A stretch of 64,000 nucleotides of DNA from NCBI RefSeq assembly GCF_027595985.1, contig NC_073302.1, positions 404,672,503 through 404,736,502 of the forward strand, read 5' to 3'. A program made the translations under genes and the position numbers. The stretch is from Sorex araneus. Lineage: Eukaryota > Chordata > Mammalia > Eulipotyphla > Soricidae. The notes beneath the pieces are model-generated. The model searched no databases, was not told the origin of the DNA, and saw nothing but the letters and a program-made list of their open reading frames with translations. Positions 29,434-41,423 of this stretch are shown here, one piece after another. Within the stretch, counting starts at the first letter, position 1. Each line of letters begins with the position of its first letter.

Positions 29434-29585
29434 ATTTTTTTTTTTGCTTTTTTGGGTCACACCCGGTGCTACTCAGGGGTTACTCCTGGCGGTGCTCAGG
29501 AGACCATATGGGATGCTGGGAATCGAACCCCAGTTGGCCGTGTGCAAGGCAAACGCCCTGCCCGCTGTGCTATCGCTCCAGTCCC
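29434..29585 (-). mobile_element. S1 SINE with 25-bp internal loss and TSD
   Basis: Near-consensus ends, but the GCTCTGCACTCAGGAATTAC segment is missing. TSD GGGAAAGACTTT at 29422-29433 and 29586-29597. Confidence 0.9.
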
Positions 29586-29817
29586 GGGAAAGACTTTTCA
29601 ATGTATCGAATTCGGCCAGCGAGGGCTGCATGACCTGGGCATGTGTGAGGCAGCGAGAGGCTCGGATTGGATCTCCAGCACCATGCGGCCCGGAGAAACC
29701 TAAGGAGCAATCATGAGCAGACACGAGACGGGCTGGAGAGACAGCAGTGGGAAATATCCCTGTCCACCATGGAGCACTCCCATCTGATCCCCAGCACCAC
29801 CTGCAGTCCAGAGTACT

Positions 29818-29996
29818 CTTTTTTTATTTTTCTTTTTGGGTCACACCCGGCAATGCACAGGGGTTACTCCTGGCTCATGTACTCAGGAATTACTCCTGGT
29901 GGTAGTCGGGGGACCATATGGGATGCTGGGATCGAACCCGGGTCGGCCGTGTGCAAGGCAAAAGCCCTACCTGCTGTGCTATCTCTCCAGCCCCGC
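29818..29996 (-). mobile_element. S1 SINE
   Basis: Complete reverse S1. AAGAAAGCCTTTTTT and a poly(T)/poly(A) junction follow at 29998-30030. Confidence 0.88.
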
Positions 29997-30215
29997 AAGA
30001 AAGCCTTTTTTTTTTTTTTAAAAAAAAAAATCTTGCTACCACTGCCAGTTCTGGAGCAAATGCCATCCATGCTGCTGCAGCATGAATTCCCAGCAACCTT
30101 CCTCCATTCCTCACCTGCCCCACTAACTCCCCCGTCCCTGGCCTGGACCCTCCCTTCCCCCAACTCTGGCAAGCACAATAAAAGGCAAATGGCGTAACAT
30201 CTAATGAAGTGTCAA

Positions 30216-30383
30216 GGGGCTGGAGCGATAGCACAGCGGGTAGGGTGTTTGCCTGGCACGAGGCCGACCTGGGTTCGATTCCCAGCATCCCATATGGTCT
30301 CCTGAGCACCACCGGGAGTAATTCCCGAGTGCAGAGCCAGGAGGAACCCCTGTGCATTGCTGGGTGTGACCCAAAAGCAAAAT
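30216..30383 (+). mobile_element. S1 SINE
   Basis: Near-consensus S1, cut in its A-tail by the next element. Confidence 0.9.
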
Positions 30384-30626
30384 AGCACTGTAGCACTGTC
30401 ATCCCGTTTTTCATTGATCTGCTCGAGCGGGCACCAGTAACGTCTCCATTGTGAGACTTGTTGTTACTGTTTTTGGCATATCGAATATGCCAAGGGTAGC
30501 TTGCCAGGCTCTGCCATACGGGCAGGATACTCTCGGTAGCTTGCCCGGCTCTCTGGGAGAGGAATCGAACCTGGGTCAGCCGCGTGCAAGGCAAACGCCC
30601 TACCCGCTGTGCTATAGCTCCAGTGC
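30384..30626 (-). mobile_element. S2 SINE in the A-tail of an S1
   Basis: Reverse S2 starting with the tandem tail AGCACTGTAGCACTGTC, complete head, then GCAAAAC resumes the S1 tail. A tail-to-tail inverted SINE pair with 30216-30383. Confidence 0.88.
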
Positions 30627-30949
30627 AAAACAAAACAAACAAATAAATAAATAAATAATAGTGTGTCACCTAAAACCTAATAGCCTCACACCTAATAGTG
30701 TGACACTTAAAGCTGCTGCTTGTGTGAGAGTAACCTTGAGTCCAGTCCAGCGGCCAGGAAGTCAGACTACTGGGCACTCCATTCCGGGTTTCTCTCGCCT
30801 GAGCACGACATGCCTTGTGTCCCCCGCACTGCCCAGGCGTCCACTCGGTGCCCCGCCGTCAGCCTGGGCCAAGACGCTCATGGGCATTCGGCTTCAGAAT
30901 GCCTTTGATGAACATAACAATCATCAGGAGATAGGAGTCTTAAAAAATA

Positions 30950-30955
30950 TTTATT
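30950..30955 (-). promoter_or_regulatory. PUS7: Distal poly(A) signal candidate
   Basis: AATAAA on minus, about 915 nt after the stop codon, at the left edge of the SINE-free block. Confidence 0.45.
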
Positions 30956-31611
30956 ACATTTGGTTCTAGAAATGATAGAAAATTAAAATTGGTACAATCA
31001 TGTCACATGGCCATGGAAAGGCATTATTCACCCTTTTACCCAGGATTGAAGTTCTAGGCCAGGACAGAAACGGAGACTCCCTCAGCCGCCGAGGCCGAAG
31101 GGTGACGCGGCTGCTGGTCGCAGGAGCCCTTGGAGATACTTGCAAGGTTTCTTGTCTGCAGTTATCTATTTTGGGGGGGTTAAACACCCATCCAGTGAAA
31201 AGATTTCTGAACATAAAAGGCACCGATAGTAAAAATTAGACCTTACCTAGTAAAAATAGCTGCATATTTTCACATCAAGGGAACCAAAAAAAAAAAAAAA
31301 CTCAAAGCCCTATAGATGCTATGGTCCTGCAAGGCAAAGGGCATACAAATGCAAAAGTTATTGCGACGAAACAGCTCTAAGCACAGGAACCTGGTACAGG
31401 AGCTGGCAACGACGATCACTGGCTTATAGACCTGTTGGCGCTTTTCCATCATTCAAATGAGCAGGACCCCTGCATCTGCAGAGGCGGGGGATGCTCTCGA
31501 CTATCCCCATCACTCTTAGTGGACTCGATGGATGGGTCAAATGTCCACTTCTTATTCTCAAGAACAGCGTAACACCTAAAACTGCTACATAAAACAAACA
31601 AAAAAAAGTCC

Positions 31612-31617
31612 TTTATT
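31612..31617 (-). promoter_or_regulatory. PUS7: Proximal poly(A) signal candidate
   Basis: AATAAA on minus (CATAATAAAG), about 255 nt after the stop codon. Confidence 0.45.
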
Positions 31618-31869
31618 ATGCTAAAGGCAGTTCAAAGCTGACATTTCACGATGATTTAAGCACCTGAAATACATTCTGATCAATTCATACTCTCGGAGCC
31701 GAAATTAGGAGCCTCGAGATTGGTCTATGCATACAAATACCGCAAATTATTGAAGCTAATAAAAACTTGAAAAAATACAAATCATCTTTTACTACAAAGA
31801 TCTGAAGTCCACAGGAGGGTGTGTGCGGGGAGGAGAGGGAGCGGGAGGCCGGCGGACACGGGCCCGGGG

Positions 31870-32992
<1,123 letters not shown>

Positions 32993-33109
32993 TCAGGAAA
33001 ACCCAAGGGGTCTCTTCCGACCGTGGGTATTCCTGGCACGCTGGTGGCGCTGGAGGTGCAGCCACTGTGGCCACCCACAGCACCATCATGAACACGCCTG
33101 CCTTGTTTG

Positions 33110-33215
33110 TAGCAGCCCCAGATTTGATCCCTGATACCGGTCCCCTGAGCACCACCAGAGCAATCCCTGGGCGCAGAGCCAGGAGTAGTCCCTAAGCACT
33201 GTCGGGGTGCCCACC
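33110..33215 (+). mobile_element. S1 SINE fragment
   Basis: Body only, from GATTTGATCCCTGATACC to GTCGGGGTGCCC. Antisense in a PUS7 intron. Confidence 0.55.
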
Positions 33216-33269
33216 TCATCCCCTCAATCCAGCTCTACTGGAAAATTATTTAAAATTTTTTTTTTATTT

Positions 33270-33757
33270 TTGGTACATAAAAAATATATAGTAGAAGATG
33301 ACTAATATTCATGGCCAGGGAAAACAAAGGCTTGGAGGACTGGTCAGTGGTTGGGATCAACCACAAGTGTGTGTGGGGTAGGTAAGGCAGAGAAGGGACT
33401 TGGATGACAATAACAGGTGGGAATAATTACATCAGACAAGAACTGAGTGTTACAAATAGGTAAAGGGATATTCCTGATAACCTTTCAGTATCTGTATTGC
33501 AGACCACAATGCCCAAAAGGGGACGGAGGGAGGGAGAGGAGGGGGCAGAGAGAAAGAGAAAGAGAGAGACAGAGAGAGTGAGAGAAGTGCCTGTTATAAA
33601 GGCAGGGTGGGGTGTGATGGGAGGGAACCTGGGGACACTGGTGCTGGGAAATATACACTGGTGGAGAGATGGGTGTTGGAACACTGTATGACTGAAACTT
33701 GAACAGCTTTGTAAGGGTCTATCTCACAGTGATTCAATAAAAAAATCATGGGAAAAA
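33270..33757 (+). mobile_element. L1 3' end
   Basis: GATGACTAATATTCATGGCC, a GA-rich block (33530-33590), CTGGGAAATATACACTGGTGG and CACAGTGATTCAATAAAAAA. Same order as 9524-10173 but more diverged. Confidence 0.75.
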
Positions 33758-33772
33758 TAAATAAATAATCTT

Positions 33773-33918
33773 CTGGGCCAGGCCCAGAGGCGCTGAGGTG
33801 TTATTCCTAGGCTCCACACTCAGGAATTACTCCTGGCAGTACTCAAGGGACCAAAGTGGAATCAGACCTGGGTTGGCTGGCTGCAAGGTAAACCCATTGT
33901 ACTATCACTCTGACCCCC
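33773..33918 (-). mobile_element. S1 SINE, diverged
   Basis: GGCCCAGAGGCGCTGAGGTG through TATCACTCTGACCCCC. Confidence 0.65.
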
Positions 33919-33924
33919 ACCTGA

Positions 33925-34440
33925 TAAAAAAATGTTTACAAACATTTCTCTTCTGCCCAGTACTTGATTGACTTTGGACGTATGAAATGTGAAGTCTCAT
34001 TCAAATGAAGTGCATATTAAATTGACTTACTAACTGTATTATTTAACACCCTTCCCCCACATACGTTTATTATATAAAAATAGAGGTAGGTTCAGTCAAC
34101 AATAGAATAAGGCAGATCTTATCTGAGTGCTGAGTTTCCCGAGGAGGGAAATTCCTTTCATATGTAATGTAGTAAACTTCACTTTGCACAGATGCAATTG
34201 AATGAATCACTACGTTTTTATTTCCTCCGGAGTGGCTATCTCTGCTAACCACTTCTGAGGAACTGCCTGTTCTCTGAGGTGGGGAAGATAAAAAGCAACT
34301 CTGCCAACCTCTTCCCACAACCCACGGGTGCAAAGGGAAGTGAAAGGAAGAGATGAAGAAAGGGAAGAGAATTTCTTGACACTGACCATGTGCAGAATTT
34401 TTTTTTTTGTGTGTGTGTGATGTAAAATAGGTTTGTGGGT
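33925..34440. other. Intronic stretch without recognised element
   Basis: About 500 bp of PUS7 intron with no SINE. Open frames here (up to 133 codons on minus) have no similarity I know and no splice support. Confidence 0.35.
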
Positions 34441-34608
34441 TTTTTTTTTGGTGGGGGAGGGCTACACCCACTATGTCCAGGTTTTACTCTTGTCTCAGTG
34501 CTCAGGGATCACTCCTTGGAGGTCGTGAGGGACTATATGGCACGCCAGGATTGAACCTGGGTCAGCCGCCTGCAAGGCAAGTGTACACACTGTACTATCA
34601 TTGCAGAC
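34441..34608 (-). mobile_element. S1 SINE, diverged
   Basis: GGGCTACACCCACTATGTCC through ACTATCATTGCAGAC. Confidence 0.65.
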
Positions 34609-34626
34609 TCTGAAGTAAAATAGTCT

Positions 34627-34880
34627 TCACTGTATCACTGTATCACTGTCATCCCACTGCTCACTGATTTGCTTGTGTGGGCACCAGTAACGTCTCCATT
34701 GTGAGACTTGTTGTTACTGTTTTTGGCATATCAAATATGCCACGGGTAGCTTGACAGGCTCTGCCGTGCGGGCTTGATACTCTTGATAACTTGCCAGGCT
34801 CTCCAAGAGGGACGAGAAATCGAATCCGAGTTGGCTGTGCGCAAGGCAAATGCCCTACCCACGGTGCTATTGTTCCAGCC
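34627..34880 (-). mobile_element. S2 SINE with 8-nt tandem tail
   Basis: Begins with CACTGTATCACTGTATCACTG. Complete body and head. AAATAGTCTT at about 34617 and 34883 is the TSD. Confidence 0.88.
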
Positions 34881-34913
34881 CCAAATAGTCTTATTTAAAG
34901 AAATTTACTTAGA

Positions 34914-35088
34914 GGGGCTGAAGCGATAGCAACACGGGTAGGGCGTTTGCCTTGCATACAGCTGACCGGGGTTCGATTCCCAGCATTCCATATGGCCCCC
35001 GAGCACTGCCAGGGTAATTACTGAGTGCAGAGCTAGGAGTAACCCCTTTTTGGGTGTGACCCAAAAAGCAAAAAAATAAAAAACAAAA
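34914..35088 (+). mobile_element. S1 SINE
   Basis: GGGGCTGAAGCGATAGCAAC to GGTGTGACCCAAAAAGC. About 9 bp before GGGTGTGACC are missing. Forms a close inverted pair with the S2 just before it through the shared head. Confidence 0.85.
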
Positions 35089-35099
35089 AAATTTAGTTA

Positions 35100-35272
35100 G
35101 AGGGACCAGAGTAACAGTACAGTGGCAGGGTGCTTGCCTTGCATATGGCCGGCTGGGTTTGAAGCCCAGCACTGCCAGATGGTTCCCCGAAGCACCGGCA
35201 GGAGTGATGACCCCTGAGTGCAGAGCCAGGAGTAACCCCTGTGCACCGATGGATGTGGCCCCCAAAACAAGA
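35100..35272 (+). mobile_element. S1 SINE
   Basis: GGGACCAGAGTAACAGTACAG to GGATGTGGCCCCCAAAAC. Confidence 0.75.
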
Positions 35273-35299
35273 AAACAGAAACAAAAAACGTAAGAAAAA

Positions 35300-35420
35300 C
35301 ATACATAAGAAATTGACTTAGAGATATGAGGGGGGGAGTGAGGGAAGGAGAAGTGGGCGGGGACATTCAATAGAGAACATGGGCTTCTCTAAAGGAGGAA
35401 AAACCCAGAATTTAATTTCT
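35300..35420 (-). mobile_element. Family-A fragment (tentative)
   Basis: GAGAACATGGGCTTCTCTAAAGGAGGAA follows a GGGAGTGAGGGAAGGAGAA stretch in the same order as in the two family-A copies (GAGAACTCGGGCTTCTCCAAGG). Confidence 0.4.
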
Positions 35421-35435
35421 TCTTGTGCTCTGCTT

Positions 35436-35493
35436 TTGGGCCACACTCGATGGTGTTCAGGGCTTACTCTTGGCTGTATGCTCAAGAATCATT
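35436..35493 (-). mobile_element. S1 SINE, split (first part)
   Basis: TTTTGGGCCACACTCGATGG to AAGAATCATT. It continues at about 35738-35835. Confidence 0.75.
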
Positions 35494-35727
35494 CCAGGGG
35501 GTGGGGGCAGAGCAATAGTACAGCGGGGAGAATGTTTGCCTCGCACATGGCTGACCTGGGTATGACCCGGGCCGGCATCCCATATGGTTCCCTGAGCACC
35601 ACCAAAAGTGATTCCTGAGTGCAGAGCCAGGAGTAATCCCTGAGCATTGTCGGGTGAGACCCAAAAAGAAAAAAGAGGAAAAAAAAAGAATTATTACTGC
35701 AAAAAGAAAAAAGAGAAAAAAACAAAA
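35494..35727 (+). mobile_element. S1 SINE inserted in a reverse S1
   Basis: Opposite orientation to its host element. AAGAATCATT at about 35484 and 35728 is the TSD. Tail is a long A/G-rich run. Confidence 0.85.
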
Positions 35728-35835
35728 AAGAATCATTACTGACAAGGCTCAGGGTGTGATATGAGGTATCAGGGATCGAACCTGGGTCAGCTGCATTTAA
35801 GGCAGCGCCCTGTCCACTATACTATTTCTCAGGCA
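35728..35835 (-). mobile_element. S1 SINE, split (second part)
   Basis: GGGATCGAACCTGGGTCAGC through ACTATTTCTCAGGC completes 35436-35493. Confidence 0.75.
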
Positions 35836-36472
35836 TGACACTGGCAGTGCTCAGGGGTCACTCCTGGTGGAGCTCGAGGATGCTGGAGACAGAACCCCCG
35901 ACCCTCAGTGCTTTCTCCCCAGCCCTAAGGATTAAGTGATCAAAACCAGATATGAGGTCCTGAGCACTGTTGGGTGTGGCCCCCAAACCCTCAAAATTAA
36001 CTGTGGGGGGGAAAACCTGCTCGGTTTAGATCATAGCTAATTCTGAGTGAGAATTTGCTTAAGAATCATTCTAAAAAAGACTTCTAGGCTCTTTACAAAC
36101 AGGGAAAAAGCTAATTCTCAGGGAATCCTTTAATCATTTAGGAATGTTAATAAAATGTAAACTAAGCCACTTTGTATCATGCTTGATTTCATTCACATAT
36201 TTTGTTTCACTGCGGGTTTCACCCAGGGTCACTTCTGGTGCTGCTGGGGGAGGGGGGGAGGACCATGAGGGGCCCTTGGAGCCATCTGGCCGGCCCTTTA
36301 TTAATGTGATGATTTGAAAAAACTACCAAGTATTGGCAGTAGCAATCGTCCTAACAGCAATAAGCACTTCTGTGCTAGGTCCTGAGCACTGGAAACATGT
36401 CTATGTGAAGCAAAAGCCAGAAATCTTAGATCGGAATTCTGGCACACTTTATTCCCAACTGACTTCTACTCA

Positions 36473-36643
<171 letters not shown>

Positions 36644-36756
36644 CTATCAGGCAGCTGCCCTGGCCCAGCCCTGCCCCGAGCTGCAGAACAGGACACTGCC
36701 TGGACCCGCCCTGAGCTCCCTGTACTTCACAATCACACCTGTTCTCTGAACTGAAA

Positions 36757-36836
36757 CAGGAGAGGGAGAGGCAGAGAGGGAAAGGGAGAGAGGGAGAGGA
36801 AGAGGAAGAGGGAGAGGGAGAGAGAGAGAGAGGGAG
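36757..36836. repeat. Purine-rich tract
   Basis: GAGAGG/GAAGAG repeats on plus. In the PUS7 transcript this is a C/U-rich tract about 155-235 nt before the acceptor of the exon at 36474-36603. Confidence 0.85.
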
Positions 36837-36860
36837 CTCTAGGTTAGGCCCACTTGGAAA

Positions 36861-37025
36861 TCTTTTTTTTTTTTTCTTCTTTGGTCATCACACCGGCAAT
36901 GCTTAGGGGTTATTCCTGGCTCTGCATTCAGGAATTACTCCAGGTGATGCTTGGGGAACCATACAGGATGCCGGGGATTGAGCCCTGGTGGGTCTCATGC
37001 AAGGAAAATGCCCTACCTGGCCCCC
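36861..37025 (-). mobile_element. S1 SINE, head shortened
   Basis: TTTGGTCATCACACCGGCAATGC to CCCTACCTGGCCCC. The start of the head (about 18 bp) is missing. Confidence 0.75.
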
Positions 37026-37026
37026 C

Positions 37027-37180
37027 CTTTTTTTTGTGGCGGGGGCATATCTGATGGTGTTCAAGGCTGACTTCTGACCCTGCGCTCAAGAATCAGTCCT
37101 GGAGGGGCTCAGGGGACAGTATAGGGTGAAGGGGATTTACCCTGGGCCAGCCTTCCCTGACCTACGACCTCTCTGGTCCC
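37027..37180 (-). mobile_element. S1 SINE, diverged
   Basis: GGGGGCATATCTGATGGTGTTC through GACCTCTCTGGTCCC. Confidence 0.6.
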
Positions 37181-37189
37181 TGTACACTC

Positions 37190-38460
37190 TCTGCAAGCAG
37201 CCACGGTATGTGGAGGGAAAGCTCCCCATGTCAGCTGCAACTGACCATTGCATCGACCACTGAACTGCAATTTTGTAGGTGGCTCAGAGTGGGAAGAAAC
37301 CATAGAGGGAGGCCTCGGAGTCTTTCTGGAAGAAGGGGGTTATAAATAAATGTATAAAAATAAGGGACCTGGGAAAACCATCTGGCTCACCCGCGCACCT
37401 GATGTAGAGGCTTTTTTATAACACCCGAGAGAGACAGTAGCTAGCTCTGGCTTGCAAGCTGCCGTTTATGGGGAACAGCTTCTCTGCGAGGCATGCAAGG
37501 ATTCCGAAGTTCTTCCAGACGGAACTCTGCCTTCCCGGAACTTCTACGACTGCCTTGGAACACACAGAGGAACTGCCTTCTCCCACATGGATTCCTAAGT
37601 CCCGGGGCCGTAATGTATCTTGTCTCGATGGCCCGTAGGGGTAACTGTCTGTCCGGTGACCTCTCGGTATTCCCCACCACGACTCTTCTCTAAGGTCCCA
37701 GGGCTTATAATATCAACTGTCACTTCTAGAGGTTTTTTTTTTTTTTTTTTAAATAAAATGCAGTCAACCCAGGCCTTATCCACCTACACATCTGGGAAAG
37801 AGACATATGGAAGAGAATCTACATTTAGCCCTGTTAATTATCTTCTACAGTTCTTTTGAAGGACTTAACTGTCACAGAGTTGGCCTTCACTGCTTTGTTC
37901 GAACTATCTGCAGAAATGACAAGCAGATTTGTTGGAAGTACCTGTGAAGAATGCCGGGTAGAGCAGAGTCAAGCAAACACTCGCTCATGTATCGCTCACA
38001 GGGACAGCAGCAGGTCCTAAACTGAGCGTTCTCGGGAACCAAGTGTGTGAGTTACAAGTTACATGGGCCATGCCCAGGAGCTGTATGAACTGTCTCGCCT
38101 GTGAGCTCGTGGCTTGGCAATAAGGATCTTTCTATGGGGTCGGGGAGGGGGACAGTGGCATCCCAAGCAGTACGAAGGGGGCCTGGAAGACAACTCATAC
38201 CTGCCAACCGGCCTACACGGCTCAATGCTCCAGTGTGCTCTGCTCTGGCAGTGCCAGGGGCTGCCAGAGCAAGGCTGGAGGTGGTGGGGGTCATCATGGC
38301 CACACCCAGGGGAGCTGGGACGGGGAGTCTGTGGGGTGACAGGATGCAGCCAGGTCCTGATGCACATGAACTAGGTGTCCGAGAAATGAGCTGTCGCTCC
38401 AGCCCCACCATAAGGATGATAGGAAGGGCTTCATCAAAGCAAACGGCTTTGCTATAATTT
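37190..38460. other. Long SINE-free intron stretch
   Basis: About 1.27 kb inside PUS7 without a clear SINE, unusual for this window. No splice-bounded exon was found. Only short open frames on both strands. Confidence 0.4.
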
Positions 38461-38465
38461 GTTTA

Positions 38466-38640
38466 CTTTTTTTGGTTTCAGGCCCACACCAACGATGCTC
38501 AGGGGTTACTCCTGGGCTCTCTTCAGGGGATCACTACTGGCGGGGTGCAGGAGGCTACCATATAGGGTACAAGAGATTGAACCTGGGTCAGCCACATACA
38601 AGGGAGGTGCCTTCCCCACTGTACTTATGTCTCTCGCACC
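38466..38640 (-). mobile_element. S1 SINE, diverged
   Basis: GGCCCACACCAACGATGCTC through TATGTCTCTCGCACC. Confidence 0.65.
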
Positions 38641-38737
38641 TGACGTGACAGTTAACAGGAAAACACCAGCCTAAACCAGCCTTGGCTGCTCAGGGCAGCC
38701 AGGATTTTCCAGTGCTCCTCCACGTGGGTAATATCTT

Positions 38738-38898
38738 GGGCCAGCACCAGAGAGGGCACTTGCCTTGCACCAGGCTGACCTGGGTTCAATTCTAGGCATC
38801 CCATATGGTCCCCTGCACTCACCTGAGTGATCCCTGAGCATAGAATCAGGAGTAAGACTTGAGCACTGCCAGTTGAGGACTCCCTCTCAAAATATAAC
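38738..38898 (+). mobile_element. S1 SINE, diverged
   Basis: GGCCAGCACCAGAGAGGGCAC to AGGACTCCCTCTCAAAATA. Confidence 0.6.
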
Positions 38899-39044
38899 AC
38901 CCCAGAGAACCAAAGTGGGTGATGTCCCCCACCCACGAGGAATGCAATGATCTAGGAGGGAGGGGGCCTTTCTGCTTATTCTCTTAAAGCAGTCGATTTC
39001 TAGAGGAACACTGAATAAAAATTGTTTTTCTAAAGAGGAAAATT

Positions 39045-39150
39045 CAACTGGTGGAGGGATGGGTGCTCAAGCATTGTGTGATTACATGAAGTTCGTAACT
39101 GTATCTCACAGTGATCTAATGAAACTTCTTAAAAAAAAAATAAAGAGGAG
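39045..39150 (+). mobile_element. Very short L1 3' end
   Basis: AACTGGTGGAGGGATGGGTGC and CTCACAGTGATCTAATGAAAC plus an A-tail. Only the last 100 bp or so of the L1 are present. Confidence 0.7.
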
Positions 39151-39216
39151 CACTCAGCCAAGTAAGCTGGGGCACCTCTCTATTAGTCTGACAGACTGGC
39201 CCCAGAGTCAGCACTT

Positions 39217-39390
39217 TTTTTATCTTGGCTTTTTGGGTCACACCCAGCAATTCTCAGGGGTTGCTTCCACTTCTGTACTCAGGAACTACTCCTGGCAGTG
39301 CTCGGGGGACCATATGGGGTGTCAGGGATTGAACCCAGGCCTGCCGCAGGCAAGGCAAATGCCCAACCCGCTGTGCTGTGGCTCTGGCCC
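39217..39390 (-). mobile_element. S1 SINE
   Basis: TTTTTGGGTCACACCCAGC through TGTGGCTCTGGCCC. A GTCAGC flank suggests a short TSD. Confidence 0.8.
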
Positions 39391-40056
39391 AAGTCAGCGC
39401 CTTCCTGTCTTCAATTTCTCAATGCGTGAACCCTGCAATCGATGGTACCTGTGACTGCAGCTGCAGTCCTCCAGGGGCACAACGGTGACACCGAGGGCCA
39501 CACCCTGCAGGGCTGGGATGGCACTGGAGAGGGGCAAACTTGGGGCCTCCCACATGCCAGGCAGACAACTTCTGGCCTGTGCTCAGGGGTCACTCCTGGC
39601 TCTGTATCCAGGCACCCACCCAGTGGGGCTAGAGAGCTCCAGGGGCTGGCCACACGCCCCTCGAGCCCCGAACATCCCTCGCTGGCTTCAGGCCATTTGT
39701 CCCTAAGTGTCCCTTTTGAGAAATTTAAGACATGGCTTACTCTGTCTGAAATCTAAACTTTTTTTTTCACGTCTGAGGAAACCCAAATACTTGTTTTGTT
39801 CTGGGGCTACACTGGGCGGACTGGGGAAGGGCAGGGTGGGGGGTAACTCTCAGTGATGCGCAGAGGACCATGCTGTGCTGAGGATGAGACCCGAGGCCCT
39901 GCAATGCAGAGTGTGTGCGCCCAGTCCTGCGGGCCACCTGCCCAACCCAAGAATCGAATGCACAGGTCATACTACTGAATCGAATTTCCCCAACCCCTTG
40001 CTATTCACGGCTGCGGAGGGCGTTTGACTGTTTTAGCCATTTCCTCAGACCCACTA

Positions 40057-40224
<168 letters not shown>

Positions 40225-40295
40225 CTACTAAGTGTATATATATCGAAACACTCAGAAGGGCAAGTAGGTACAGATTGGAGGCTTAGGAAGCATAT

Positions 40296-40309
40296 AGAAA
40301 TTAAGTTGA
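40296..40309 (+). repeat. TSD of family-B element
   Basis: AGAAATTAAGTTGA here and at 40944-40957, a perfect 14-bp match. Confidence 0.92.
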
Positions 40310-40943
40310 CCGCCGAGACGTGATCCTGGGGGCCGCACGCATGTGCGGCCTCTCCGCAGCTGTACAAGCGTGAATCCAGACCCAGCAAAACCTCTTTCGG
40401 TGTGAGCAACTCCTCGCAGAATGTCTCCAGCCTGAGAACTAAGCCTCGGCCCCGTGCCCGCCCAGGAGGGGAAAGGTATTTCTCTCTCTCGCCTCTTTCT
40501 CTCCGGGGATGAAGGGCGCGGTGGCCGCCATATTAAGACGACCACAGATTGGGTTTTCAAGCCTGCAATTATCTAATATCTGGAAGAAATCTCCCTGGAC
40601 TTCTTGTTAAAGTACAGAAATTCAAAACCGCGACCTTATTTGTCTTCACAGTAGGTCTGAATCTAGTGGGGTACTCCTAACAACAATAGTGAGGTTTGTG
40701 TTGAAATATTGAATGTAACCAAAGTAAACAGAATGTAAAATGAAACTTATCAGTTACAAGGTAGGTGGTGGGGGGGCGGGCGGGATGGGAGGTGTACTGT
40801 GTGGGTTTTTTTTTTTTTTTGGTGGTGGTATATGGGCACTGGTGAAGGGATGGTTGTTTCAGCATTGTATAACTGAGACCTAAGCCCGAAAGCATTGTAA
40901 TCTTCCACACGGTGATTTAATAAAATAAAATAAAATAAAATAA
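40310..40943 (+). mobile_element. Family-B chimeric retroposed element, complete
   Basis: A 634-bp unit bounded by a perfect 14-bp TSD. The 5' part (about 40310-40680) is GC-rich, begins CCGCCGAGACGTGATCC and has no tRNA-like A or B box. The 3' part (about 40790-40925) follows the L1 3' end: GGTGGTGGTATATGGGCACTGG, AGCATTGTA, CACGGTGATTTAATAAAAT. It ends in an (AAAAT)n tail. There is no conserved ORF. It is either an internally deleted L1 (5' UTR joined to 3' UTR) or another transcript that took an L1 tail. The sister copy is at 4763-5400. Antisense to PUS7, in an intron. Confidence 0.85.
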
Positions 40944-40977
40944 AGAAATTAAGTTGAAATAAGTATTTTCTCTCTCT

Positions 40978-41423
40978 TTTTTTTTTTCCTGTTTTCTCTA
41001 TTCTAACCAAGAAATAAGAATTAAGGACTTGGAAAAAAGTTGACTCCTTGCTTTCAGAAATCAGCTCCTTTTCCTTCTTACACAACACCACAAAAGGCAA
41101 TTTGGAAAGTGAGTGCAAACAAATGCGGTTTGCTAAAAGACTATAAAACACGAGGAAAAACAATCTAGTTTGAGGAATGAGATGCAGCAACACATATGTT
41201 AAAAATACACAGAATGGAACCAGTACGGCAGAAGGGGAAACACTGAATCAGAAGAACCGAGTGAAACCGGAACCGACAGTAGACCTGAGCGGCCACGCTG
41301 GGTGCAGCTGCAGAGGGGCAGAGCAGTGCCGGCTGCCGGAGCACGGCGGGGGCACAGGAGCGACCAGGACTCTGCCACAGACAAGCTTCACTCGGAATCG
41401 CAGCTGCTCTGCTTTTCTCTCTT
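40978..41423. other. Intronic stretch without recognised element
   Basis: About 440 bp of PUS7 intron. No exon signals or known repeat. Confidence 0.35.

Larger units (their letters stand above)
30930..31869 (-). other. PUS7: PUS7 3' untranslated region (extent inferred)
   Basis: From the PUS7 stop codon down to the distal polyadenylation signal. The stretch is free of SINEs although both sides are full of them, as expected of transcribed, partly constrained sequence. The true 3' end is not known from sequence alone; a proximal signal at 31612 would give a UTR of only about 280 nt. Confidence 0.45.

Noticed and set aside
29890-30669. 259-codon open frame on minus
   Set aside because: It runs through three SINEs (29818, 30216 and 30384 elements) and contains typical SINE-frame peptides such as GMLGIEPRSA. 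It is not a gene.
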